Program-made: the position numbers and the translations under genes
Part shown: positions 11,491-21,534 of the stretch, piece after piece
Layout of the letters: the number at the start of each line of letters is the position of its first letter
Numbering within the stretch: position 1 is the stretch's first letter
Notes under the pieces: model-generated
Seen by the model: only the letters and a program-made list of their open reading frames with translations
Told to the model about the DNA's origin: nothing
The model's database searches: none
Assembly (NCBI GenBank): GCA_029216955.1
Contig: JANAVB010003400.1
Span: 12,303,181 to 12,367,180 of the forward strand
From: Iris pallida
Lineage: Eukaryota; Streptophyta; Magnoliopsida; Asparagales; Iridaceae
Reading direction: 5' to 3'
Length of the DNA stretch: 64,000 nt

Positions 11491-14019
11491 ATCTGACTTT
11501 TTCACCCTTCTTCTTTCGAATGGAAGGTGGTGTAGACTGAGTCACTTCAAGTACCATGTCCGGATGGACCCATATGATCTCTTCCGTGATGTGGTAAGGG
11601 GCACTAGACCAGCAACCTGATCCTAAGGAGGTAGAAGATTAGCAACCTCTATTGTCTCCAGAGGGATGGATACCACCCCGTCTTGAGTTTCTGTTGGAGG
11701 GAAGCTGCCGAATTGTACGGACACCATATTGGCCGCCACGGTTACCTCCTCAAAATTGATGGCCAGAGGGTTTGAATCGATGAGATGTTGGATGTATCAT
11801 TTTAGTTGGTAGCAGTCGTGCGTAGCATGGTGGACGTAGCGGTGGTAATGACAGTACTTTCGGCTCTCCATTTCTGCCGACCGAGGTTCCCATCTTGGTG
11901 GAGGGAGTTGAATTCTGTCTCCTTGTATGAGCATGTCCAAGATAGGCTTAACATGACCGTCTTCGAAGGAGTAAGTAATTTGACCCATTGTTTGTCTGCC
12001 GATTTTGACTCAGGTTTCTGGGCTGTGTCGGCCACCATAGCCTGCTTACCCTTGTTGTCCTGATTGTTGGAGGGGCTACCCCTATTGTCGTTGTTTGGTA
12101 TTAGGACGCTTGCCCTTGTTCTCTCCCTCTGAGATGTGCAATCCCAGTTGGCGAGCCTTTTTCAACCGTTCTTCGGCGCTAGTGGCAGTGATGATGAACG
12201 TCTTCCAGTCCTTAAATTGACTTTCGCCCATCCAGAGACTGATTGTCGAGAGCAATCTCTTTTGGCAAATTTCAATTAAGGAGGAGTCCGGGTTACCAGA
12301 CGGCAACTTCATTACGGTTTGGCAAAACCGCTCAATATAGTTCCTTGTCAGCTCTTTCTCCCCTTGGACGACGTCTATGAGGGTGGACATTATGACGTCC
12401 TGTCCTACTTCATAGAATCTCTCAAAGAACATGCGCTTGAAGCTGGCGAAGGATTGGATGCAGTTGTCTGGCAGGTTGCGATACCAGTCGAAGGCGACTC
12501 CTTCCAATGCTCCAATGAATAATCGTGTGAGGATGGCATCATCATGGGGCAGATGGTCGATGGTGACCTCGAAGTACGTGATGTATCGACTTGCGAAGGT
12601 CTTGCCATCATAAGGATTGATATTGAACGGCTTATATCTTGGCGGGAAGGAGACATCCCTCCATGCAGCGGGGTATGGTTGCCGTATTCTGAGGTCCTGA
12701 GAGTTTTCTCGGGCGTAAAACATGGCTCGAAGCTCCTGGACCTCTCTTCTTGCTTCCCTGGCATCATCTGTAGCGGTGAGAGCCATTATTTTAGGAGGAT
12801 TATTGCCCGGGTTCGGTGCCGCTGAGTTCGAGTCCGCATTGATCGTACGACCCGCGCTTGTTTGGCCAGGCGTCCCTCCTTGGAGAGTTGGAAGGGCCGC
12901 TTTGATCTCGTCTACAGACTTGACCAAGGCGTATAATATGGCCTCCAGAGTGTCGATGCACTGGCGATCACTGGAACCACCTTGGTTGCTGTCCGTCATG
13001 AACACCGTCCGTATATGAGAAGAGATGGAAGGAACGGTGGAGGACGTGCCCTCCGAATCATACCCCTATAGCGAGAAGTTATCGGGGTATGTAGGAATGT
13101 TCTCCTCTGGTTCGGACTCAGAAGGAATAGTACCCCAAACTTTAGGGCTTGCTTCATCTTGAGAGTCGTGGACGTTCTCGGGGACGTCGAGATTTGCTGT
13201 ATCTGATGGGAGAGTTGTTTCCTCCAGCTCATCTTCTTGGAACATCGGATTGTCATAGAGGTTCGAAAGAGTGCTACCCCCAGTCCCAGCAACCCCTGGT
13301 GGTGTGGACGATGAATCTCCCAATGTAGCAGATTTTATTTTTAAACGGGTACCTTGAAAAACTCCGGTGGTGGGCACCCGCTTAGACGATAGTCTCTTAT
13401 TCATAGTGGTTGAAACCTTCGGGCTGGGAGCGTTAGTCTTCTTCCCTCTCCCATCGGCAGAGATTTTCTGAGCAGAGTTGCAGGAGACTACGGGAGGTGC
13501 CTCATCCTCTGAGCATGGTTGTTGCAGTCTTTGGAAGATGGACCGCCGGTCTTCTCGTACCGTTGCATTATTGCAATAGCAGTTGACGATAACTTGGGTG
13601 CAGGGACGTCCGTGGGAGGACTCTTTGCACCTCGGGGCACCTTCTCTTTCCTTGCATTTGTGGATGATGGCCTCACGCAAGTCAGATGGGTCCGGATCGA
13701 CCATGTTTGCTTCCTAGATTTTGGGAGACTTTTGGGAACCTCTCTGTCCGTTTGTCGCCGGGGGCTGGACTCGAGTGGTTCTATACAACTTCCCATCAGA
13801 GGCCCGTATAACAGTATATGGGATGCCCGGATGGTCAGAGGTCAGATCAGCGGACCGAGCATGCCAAGCTCGTGCTGCCCTAGACTTCTTCCCTCTAGTA
13901 CGTGAGGGCACATAGTAGGAAGAGTCTAAGTGGTGTTGGAGAGAATCAGACACGTCTTCTTGGGAGCACAAGAGATCAGGACCATAGGAGAGGCGGTCGA
14001 AGACAGAGCCGCGTGGAGT

Positions 14020-14245
14020 AGGCGTCATGCGGCTGGAATCAATAATCTTCATGCGGCTGGCAGTCGTAGCCGCATAGGTCTTCTCCATGCGGCTGAAAAC
14101 CCTGACCGCATGAGTGTTCTCCATGCGGCTAGAAATCCTGGCCGCATGAGTATTATGCATTTAGTTAACAGTTTCAGCTGCATGGTCATCATTCATGCGG
14201 CTGGCAATCTTGGCCGCATGAGTCTTCGCTTTGCGGCTAGTGCCC
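14020..14245. repeat. CATGCGGC/GCCGCATG inverted-pair array in ORF1 of C
   Basis: Five or so units of 36-50 bp in which CATGCGGC is followed 10-20 bases later by its reverse complement GCCGCATG, for example 14194-14201 paired with 14213-14220. The array lies in the N-terminal coding part of ORF1 and makes the repeated peptide SRMENTHAVRVF and relatives. The same decamer fills the U3 of the LTR of this element, and element B has the matching array at 45105-45445. Confidence 0.75.
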
Positions 14246-14620
14246 TTGTTCAATTTCTTTCTGGAGCACATAGAATCGCTCTTTGCCCCTGCAAGTCTAG
14301 CATCGTAGTGCTTTCCTCTGTCGGACTTGGGGACAGCAGAGTCCTCTATGGCTTGAAGTAGGGCCGCACGAGAATTGCATTCCCCGTCTTAGGTAGCAGA
14401 GAGTACTCCGTCCAGGGCCTGGGGAGGAGCAAATGATTTTGGCCTCCACTCCCTGCGAGCCTTCTTTGTGCGGGCGTGCTTCTGGATCGGGACAGTGCTT
14501 CCTTCGGAGAGCATTTCTTCAAACGCTTGTTGGTCGAAGAGGACGACCATCTTCTGTTGTGTTGAGCCAAGTTTGGCTGCATCTGATTGCGTCACCAACT
14601 CCTCAGCCGTGAAAAAGTTT

Positions 14621-14639
14621 GTCCCTAGCAGAGTCGCCA
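14621..14639 (-). other. Primer binding site of element C
   Basis: On the minus strand TGGCGACTCTGCTAGGGAC begins three bases (CGA) after the inferred LTR end CA at 14643. TGGCGACTC-type PBS sequences are usual in Tat/Ogre elements, where an Arg tRNA has been proposed as primer; I did not check this against tRNAs. Element B has the same 19 bases at 45808-45826. Confidence 0.7.
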
Positions 14640-15032
14640 TCGTGTTTGCCATGAAATATAAAAGAGCAGAACAATTATCGGAGGACTGGACTTTTACTTC
14701 ACAATACAAACTCGCTTGTACAAAGAAAGCCTAGGGACGAAAGCCTAGGTATAGCAATCTAAGTACAATTGTTTATTTTAGATTCTGGGGATTGACGGTA
14801 GAGGCTCGGGAAAGCGACGGCCGCTCTGCCTTACTCCTTGGACGATCGGGTACAGCCTTGACTCTGTAGAAGAACTGCTTGGCGTTAAGGAAGAAATGCT
14901 CTCCTTTTGATCTCTGTATATTCTCTCTCTGGCTCTCTGGATATCTGTGTCTCTCTTTTTTTATCAAAGAATCTCCTCTTCTGTAAAAAAAATATGTTAG
15001 AATCTCTTTCTTCGTAAGGGAATGGCACCTTG

Positions 15033-15042
15033 CTATTTATAA
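15033..15042 (-). promoter_or_regulatory. TATA box of LTR C
   Basis: TTATAAATAG on the minus strand, followed 8-16 bases later by a GGTGCCATTCCC stretch conserved in element B. Transcription would start about 30 bases downstream, near 15003. The regulatory motif arrays all lie upstream. Confidence 0.6.
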
Positions 15043-15231
15043 GAGTGGGGGGCATCACTAGGGTTTGCAATGATTGCCCATTCTAAAAAGTCGGCGGCTG
15101 AGGATCACTTAATCTGGGCCGTTCATCTTGAATATAAGAGCTTTGAGCAATTAATGTGATTGCATCAAATCTTTTATGGGTAATTAATAATGATTGACAT
15201 AAATCCTCATGATTTGCCAATCTCGGATTTC

Positions 15232-15824
15232 TCGCCACGTGTCATTGATTTACCTGATTGCAAATGATCTGATTTGATCCTAATATTTTATTAGGATTTG
15301 TTGATTTGATGCCACGTGTTCCACCATCATGCCACGTGTCTTAATCGTGAGCTACTGAGGAAATCTGAGCCGCATGAGGATTGAGCCGCATAAGGCTGGC
15401 CACGTGTCAAGGCTGCTTGGGGAGTGGCCCCTGAACATTTGAACCGCATGGTGATAATCTGAGCCGCATGAGCGTAGGCGGACGCATAATGGGTAGCTTC
15501 TTCATGAGCCGTATGGAGATAGTCCTCGTGAGCCGCATAAGACAGCTTCGGCCTGAGCCGCATGGGACAGCTTCGGTCTGAGCCGCATGGGGTGGTCTCT
15601 GCTCGAGCCGCATGCGACTGTCCACGTGTCAAGGCCGCCTGACAGTTTCTGGATCTCGGGGGGATCATGTCAGAGATTTTCTTTGCTTCCCTAGGAGTCC
15701 TGTCATTATGAGGGAGTCATAATTGTATCTTTTTGTCAGAACTGCCACCATGTCAGAGCTGTCAGCCGTCAAGGTATTTAATGCAGTAAAGGACAAAAGG
15801 GTAGAGCTGTTTGCAGGCCACGTG
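15232..15824. promoter_or_regulatory. Six CACGTG (G-box/ABRE-like) sites in U3 of LTR C
   Basis: CACGTG at 15236, 15313, 15333, 15401, 15623 and 15819, most in the context CCACGTGTC. This is the core bound by plant bZIP and bHLH factors. Six perfect palindromic hexamers in 590 bases is far above chance expectation (about 0.15). LTR B holds four. Response to a specific signal is inference. Confidence 0.55.
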
Positions 15825-15937
15825 GATCCTCTCTGAGCCGCATGGAATTTACTCGAGCCACATAGGCGCTTGAGCCGCATGGATCCCTGAACCGCATGAG
15901 CTCTCTGAGCCGCATGGGGGCTCCCTGGCCGCATGGA
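15366..15937. repeat. GAGCCGCATG decamer array in U3 of LTR C
   Basis: About sixteen copies of GAGCCGCATG or one-base variants, all in the same orientation (near 15369, 15382, 15440, 15459, 15506, 15529, 15555, 15579, 15604, 15834, 15870, 15889, 15906, 15928 and others). They are spaced irregularly at 13-60 bases, unlike a satellite with a fixed period. LTR B has a similar array (46560-47215) at different positions, so the decamer, rather than the spacing, is what is kept. Confidence 0.8.
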
Positions 15938-16671
15938 TCTTTCTTTATTCTTTTCCATGCTTCTACACGGGGCCTCTGTGATTTTAGAGGCAACGAGTAG
16001 GCTATTTTTTGGGTAAAGTCACTGTGCTTTATCGCGACGAGTAGACTGTGCCTTCAGATAAACTATTTTACTGTGCTTTAGTGTAGCAGTCGGGCTTGTG
16101 CTGGAGGCAAACGGTGTCTCCCAAGTCTTTGCTGATAAAAATAGGCCGTTGAACGGGCCGGGTACTTGGATCAAAGCCTGCACTTTGATGAAGACTAAGT
16201 CTATTATAGACTCTTCTAGGGTCTACTGAACCTATGATCGATCCTTTGTCGAAGAAGTAGGATTAGTCTTTTGCGTATATCCTTGATGAATCTGTACTAG
16301 ATCTTTGTAGGCATAGCAATAACAGAACTTGTTTCCGTATCATCTTTTGTCTTTTTAATACTCGGTCTGAGCCTTTGTATCATCTGCTTTGTGGTGGAGG
16401 AATGTTATCAGCTGAGATTTTTCATGCTTCTATAATATGTAATCATGAATATCAATGAAAAATCTAATCACCTTTCGCTAGTATATATGAGTTTTTGTGA
16501 AATGTGGACATTATAGGTGAATTTTGTGGACTAATCATCCTTATAGGATTTTAAATACAGATGGTAGGTAGAAATGATAGGCACCATGGGGGTAATTAAT
16601 CGAGGGGTGAGAATGTTTAATCATAGGTAATCTGGATATGACAAACATCGGACTCTAGATAGGTAACTTAC

Positions 16672-16900
16672 TCAGAGGTTGAAAGAACATGGTAAGAAAC
16701 GTAAGAACAACTCAGAGATAATATGGACATGTTCGTTCTTTTAAGAATCCTTTTTGTGGTCTTATCATCATTAATGTGCATAGGACTAGAAGCAGGTGAT
16801 AAGTTAAAATAACAATTTTATCAACAGAGGTAATATGGACAATTCGAAAAAAAGTCGAAAGGTAAGAATGTATACTCAGAGGTAATATGGACGTTGTAGA
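16672..16900. repeat. Decayed ACTCAGAGGTAAT repeats in the 3' UTR of D
   Basis: Four degenerate copies (near 16672, 16708, 16826, 16874) of the ACTCAGAGGTAATATGGACA core that is also repeated in element C. They sit in the same place relative to the pol stop. Confidence 0.6.
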
Positions 16901-16980
16901 CATTCAAATACAGATATGATAAGTATGACTGTAAGAGTGAAGGTTACAATTAGGGACACTTACACTCCTATCCTTACTTA

Positions 16981-18102
16981 AACATATTATTTCTTGCGGA
17001 ACTGGCCACTGATAGGCATCACGAGCAAGTCTCCGTTAGACTTTGCCAGCCGATATGCACCATTAGAATAGACAGTTTCCACGATGAATGGTCCTTCCCA
17101 TTTATGTTAGAATTTTTCGACTATCTTGTGGGTCATAATCATCGGCTTTCTAAAGGATTGGACGAGGTCACCGACCCAAAATGACCTTTCTTTGACCTTT
17201 TTAGTAAGAGCTCCCGATATTCATGCTTGGTATAGCTCAATACGCTGTTGAGCTAGGAGGCATTTCTCGTCCAATGCTTCCAATTCTTGTTGTCGCAAAT
17301 GGTGGTTATCTTTGGTAGTCATATGACTATATTAAAAGCCACTCATAGAGAGGGGATTTGAAGTTCTAGAGGGAGTAGAGCTTCACTTATGTATACCAGG
17401 GAGAACGACGTACTACCAGTAGGTGTCCGGACTGTGGTTCGGTAAGCCCAAAGGCATTCACCGAGCTTTTCGTTCCAGTCATGCTTGTTAGAAGACATGA
17501 CTTTATTAAGGAGTTTGATAATCATTTTATTGATAACCTCTGTCAACCCATTTGCTAGTGGGTTGTACGTAGTTGAGGCTATACTCTGAATTTGATTCTG
17601 GTCACAAAATCGGCGGAAGACGCTACTAACAAATTGCGGACCATTGTCTTGGATGATCCTCCGAGGCAACTCCAATCGGTAGATGACGTAATATTTAACG
17701 AATTTGATAAAATTTAAGGTTTTTACGTTAACGAGTGGTATCTCTTTCATCCACTTGGAAAAGTAATCAGTTATAGCCAAAATGAGCCGGTGCCTTTTGA
17801 TGAAGGCTGGGTAATTGTACTAATGATATCCATCTCCATGCTTTAAATAGCCAGGATACAACTGTCGGGTGTAAGAATTTTGACGGTTGGTGAATGAAGT
17901 CTGTGTGGATCTGGCATGTTAGACATTTCTTAGCGTACGCCAATGAGTCTGCTATCATCGTGGGCCAGTTGTAGCTCATGCGTCTGAGTTGGTCTTGCAG
18001 TTTCGGACCTAGTTAGTAGGCTCTACAAGTACCATCCTTAGCTCCACGAAGTGCTTCCTTTGCCTCATTATCCGATAAACATTAGAGTAGGATGAAGTTA
18101 CG
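16981..18102 (-). pseudogene. Integrase remnant of element D
   Basis: Pieces in at least two frames: zinc-binding end (LGPKLQDQLRRMSYNWPTMI, CLTCQIHTDFIHQPSKFLHP), then the core (ITDYFSKWMKEIPLVNVKT, RRIIQDNGPQFVSSVFRRF, NGLTEVINKMI) and YRTTVRTPTGSTSFSLVY. A frameshift lies near 17780-17830; in the alternative frame the first catalytic Asp (MDIIS) is still readable. The C-terminal part (17342-16981) is full of stops and matches the end of the integrase of C (GPF module, then the pol stop). The N-terminal side is cut at 18102/18103 by the copia LTR. Confidence 0.8.
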
Positions 18103-19074
18103 TGTAGGCAACCCTGGGGGTAAATAAAGTTTGTGTTTATGATAACCAATTAAAAATGCAACTCTATATCAAGTCCAGAAATCAACTACCAAGAGAGTAA
18201 TTAATCATAGTGTAATGCAAAAATAAATAGAGATCAGAAGAGCATACACAAACACAACGATTTAACCTGGTTGCCCTCGTGGAGGAATAGTCCAGGCCTA
18301 AGGACTCTCGCTCAGGATTGAAATCCACTATTTATGAAATAGGGTACAACCACGTGCCTTTACTCAGAAGAGCATGCCAACTTCTTACAACTTCGCAAAG
18401 GCGAAACTTGGAATTGTCCAAGTGACTTTTCTTTCTCTTTTGATCACAACTTCTAGCTGATATCGCACTGAGCATCTTGGGCTAAGGAGAGTTGTGGCTT
18501 AGGAGATATGGAAGAGTGGGGCTTAGTGTAGTCGAGCTTAGAAAGCTTAAATATTTGAAGGTAAGAGATGATTTGAAATGAGAGAATTCAGGCTCTATTT
18601 TATACTAATCTGAGGAGGCAGAATTCGGCAAGAATTCTGTCCCAAGAATTCAAAATTTTGAACGTTGGACAACCAGTATCAAGCAGGCCCTAAAAATTAG
18701 CATCCTAAATTTTTGGAGGCAGAGTTCGGCCCAAATTCGATTTCTATCGGGCAAGAACATACAATGGGCTATGAGAGGATTGGTTTGGTTTGGTGATTGT
18801 CTTGTTTTGTATGGTGGAGCTTGGAGAGTGAAGTCTAGGTTCAAGATAGCACAGTACGACTCAACGTACATGTTCCTAGACTCAATAAAATGAAAAGTAC
18901 AGACTCAGTACAAGTACAATTGCAATGATCAACTTGTTGATGACGTTTGTCTTGAGCTTGATATGTTGTAGAAGATGTTCTTGAATTTGAGCTCAATGTG
19001 TTGTATTGGATCATGTCGAGTATTAATTTATTAATTCTCTAAATAGGTTGAATGTGATCCAGTTTGGGTCAGCA
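18103..19074 (-). mobile_element. 3' LTR of copia element G
   Basis: Starts TGCTGACCC at 19074 directly after a polypurine tract and ends ...TTGCCTACA at 18103, about 970 bp, followed by element D integrase sequence. TG...CA ends hold. The flanking five bases on the left are TTACG (18098-18102); the matching target duplication would be on the lost 5' side. A TATA box lies at 18604-18595. Confidence 0.75.
18595..18604 (-). promoter_or_regulatory. TATA box of LTR G
   Basis: TATAAAATAG on the minus strand about 470 bases into the LTR, followed by GAGCC and a CT-rich stretch, a plausible U3/R boundary near 18565. Confidence 0.5.
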
Positions 19075-19087
19075 ATCTCCCCCATTT
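19075..19087 (-). other. Polypurine tract of copia element G
   Basis: AATGGGGGAGAT on the minus strand immediately before the LTR start TGCTGACC. The GGGGGAGATTG junction is typical of SIRE-type elements. Two more GGGGGAG tracts lie upstream on the same strand, near 19320 and 19355. Confidence 0.75.
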
Positions 19088-19600
19088 GACAATTGACCAA
19101 AACGATATTTGCTTGTCGCAACATTCATAACTGGCCACATGTTGAAGGGAGTAGTTTGTATTGAGTAGCTCCACCATAAATAGATATGTCGGCTCTCCCG
19201 TAATTAATTATTTTGGTTATGCCTTGATACAAAGATCTTTTTTCAAGCACAACATAATATCCAAGATCATATAATATCCAACAATATATAAGATCATATC
19301 AACCAAATATCTATGCTTCTCCCCCTTTGTCATTTAGCAAAGTGAATCATAGCTCCCCCGTAAAGAGAGATAAAGGTGACAAAGTTAGGATAGCTAGCAC
19401 ACTATTCATAACCATAACCAATTATCATAAGAGACAGCTAAGGAGTTTTGATAAACCCAAAAGAAATAAACTAGAAGTGCATATATGATAAACTGAAGTC
19501 TAAAAAAATATAGTGCAAAGAGTGCTAAGACATGAAAAGATAAAAACATAACTAAAGTGAACAACAGCAGTAGCAGCAGCAGATAAAAGACCATGACCAT

Positions 19601-20829
19601 CATGGAGCATCGGAACAGGATGGACCGGCTGATTCGGACGACTCGCTAGCAGAGCGACGAGGATCAACAAACGCCGTATCAGGATCCAAGTACCGCAATA
19701 CCCATGGGTGGTCAATCCTGTAGCCTTTGCGACAAGGATCCCGACCAATAGGAAATGGCAATACCGGGCTATGTTGTATTGAATATCATGCAGAGTGTTG
19801 CTGATGGTGCTCATCTGTAAAGTGGTCCGGTAGTCCAGCTGGGTGTATTGATCGTCGTCCAAACGGAAGCGGTCCCACAACATGTCAAGAATGGAGTTTA
19901 GGATGGCAGGAGGCTCAGTCTGAGGTGCATCTGAGTCAAAAGATTCCTTCTTAACTGGAGCAGGGGCAGTCCTGCGTGCCTTGGACAGAAAGGCAGGAGC
20001 AGGTAAAAACTGACACTCGTCCAAAGGGACGTTGAAAGCATGAAAGATCACCGGAAGATACATCGCATAGATAAGCGATTTGGGTTTCTTCCTTGCACGA
20101 ATCATCCAATCCATCATCGTGTGAGAAAAGTTGAAGGAGATGGTAAAGTAAAGAAAATAAAGGGCTGTAATCTCATGATAAGTAACCTCATCGGTAGATC
20201 CTGCTTTGGGCAGGATGGATAAAAAAATAATCCGATGAAGTTTGTAGAAATGGTTGTTGAAAAACTTAGCCTGAAGTTTTTGAGGACGGGTGTTGGGTGC
20301 ACACTTCATATCCTTGAACCCTTTAAGAGTTATATCTCCAACGAATTGGAAATCACGAGCATCAATAATTTTTTTTCCAAGAGTTGTGATCAGGAAGTTC
20401 AAGATATTCAGCAAGATCAAAATCATCAAACCTGATTTCAATACCGACGACCCGAGAGTAAATTTGGTTGTCATCGTGAGTCATATTGTAATAAAATATT
20501 TGTATTGCATTGAGGTATATGATTGATTGTGTGGATACAAGTTCATCGAGACAAAGATCCTTAAAGTTCGGATCAAACTCGAAAAATATTGTGAAATTAA
20601 TCGTGTGTCCTGGTACAACACTTCTTGAGCAAAAATTTGAGTACCACTCATTATAAGCTTCTAATGAGACAAAAATTTCCTCATTATAATTTTTGGCATT
20701 GGGGGGAGAAGGAGGAGGATTGAATAATGGATGAATGAGTTGGACATTTGGAGGAGGAGAATGAGGGTTTGATGAAGAGGCACCTTCGGTTCTAACCCCC
20801 TTTCCCCAGTTAAAAAGTCTAGGAGCCAT
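19601..20829 (-). pseudogene. Extra ORF after pol of copia element G (env-position ORF)
   Basis: Starts MAPRLFNWGKGV at 20829 and reads about 150 codons (FVSLEAYNEWYSNFCSRSVV, IEIRFDDFDLAEYLELPDHN) to an A8 run near 20370, where a frameshift moves it to the frame IIDARDFQFVGDITLKGFKD ... MMDWMIRARKKPKSLIYAMY. A second frame change near 19750 gives a plausible acidic tail (HPWVLRYLDPDTAFV, SSESAGPSC) ending at 19601. Same strand as pol. The layout resembles the plant transposon-protein domain found in extra ORFs of some plant retrotransposons. Known SIRE env-like ORFs occupy this position, but I see no convincing signal peptide or fusion-protein features. Function unknown. Confidence 0.5.
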
Positions 20830-21534
20830 ATGATAAGTAAAGACAAAGATATAAAGAATAATAATGAAAGAGTAGATGGAGAGCAAGAGTTTATACCTCA
20901 AAATAATGAAGTAGAATTGAAGAGAATATCCAAAAAACAAGAAATCTCAATTTTGAAGAAGGGAGAGCACCAACAATGGAGTTTCTAGGGTTAGGGTTTG
21001 GAGAAATAGGCTTTGGAGATAGGTTAAAGGTGGTAGCAATGAGGAAAGAGAGTCCAAATTCGTGCATATGAAGAGTAGGGTCGGCTGCACTAGTTAAATC
21101 GTGGCCCTTGGATCAAATCGGATGAATGGCCAGGAATGGCTGAAGGTTCTGGTACCTAGTACACAGAGTTAGGCCCTAACTCTGCCATAGGCAAAATTTG
21201 GCCTAACTTCTGTGGGGTTGGTTCCAGAACTCCAAAAAGCTAAAAAAATGTTGATAACGAATAAAAAGAATTATCTTGAATAAGCAATGATGAATTATAT
21301 TAGCCATAAAATAAATAAAACCTTGCGACAAACTTTGTTAAACAATGATCAGTACAAGTGAATCGCCTCAGGTTAGCAGTAGGGGCCGGATTCCAGCTAG
21401 CTGTTGTCCGAAGACTAATACACCGTATCGCTTAGGGTTTTACGTCTTGTTGTCAGAAGAGCCATTTCGGCTTGTACCCAAAACAATTTTACCATATACG
21501 ATTATGTTTGAATAGTTATTTGTGCAGGTACAAC

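Larger units (their letters stand above)
11500..14652 (-). pseudogene. ORF1 (gag) of element C
   Basis: A single frame from an ATG at 14652 (MANTMATLLGTNFFTAEEL) to about 11580, broken by stops at 14389, 13714, 13066, 12082 and 11797, then a 1-base deletion near 11582 relative to B. The long N-terminal part (about 500 residues) is low complexity with repeated SRMEKTHAA-type peptides. The retrotransposon gag domain lies at about 12850-12150 (NINPYDGKTFASRYITYFEV, ALEGVAFDWYRNLP, FFERFYE). A knuckle-like motif CHYHRYVHHATHDCYQLK lies near 11800. pol follows in another frame, offset by -1 when the intact frames of B are compared. The ATG lies inside the LTR and the frame reads through the PBS. 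Confidence 0.8.
4312..15966 (-). mobile_element. Ty3/gypsy Tat-lineage retrotransposon C (3' LTR not present)
   Basis: Order on the minus strand: 5' LTR (15966-14643), PBS, ORF1 with gag domain, protease, reverse transcriptase, RNase H, second archaeal-type RNase H, integrase (ending 5997), a long 3' UTR with tandem repeats, then an ORF in the opposite sense (4312-4629). This order, the second RNase H and the antisense ORF are hallmarks of the Tat (Retand/Ogre-like) group. No 3' LTR is seen; the 3' side stops at the start of LTR A' (4311/4312). The 5' end lies inside the 3' UTR of element D. The stretch 4630-5076 is non-coding 3' UTR in which I see nothing else. The coding parts carry about ten nonsense codons, so the copy is dead. 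Confidence 0.85.
14643..15966 (-). mobile_element. 5' LTR of element C
   Basis: Begins TGTAGAAGCATGGAAAA at 15966 and ends GGCAAACA at 14643, giving 1,324 bp with TG...CA ends and a PBS three bases later. The LTR of element B has the same start and end words. No polypurine tract precedes 15966, so this is the 5' copy. It contains a TATA box at 15042-15033, six CACGTG boxes and about sixteen GAGCCGCATG-like decamers, all upstream of the TATA. No second copy of this LTR for element C exists in the window. Confidence 0.75.
15967..18102 (-). mobile_element. 3' portion of Tat-lineage element D
   Basis: Minus-strand integrase remnant (18102-16981) followed by a 3' UTR (16980-15967). It is bounded on the right by the LTR of copia element G, which interrupts the integrase zinc-binding region, and on the left by the 5' LTR of C, which interrupts the 3' UTR. 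D is therefore older than both. Its integrase is more decayed than that of C. The stretch 15967-16600 is non-coding, and I see nothing in it beyond AT-rich 3' UTR. Confidence 0.8.
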
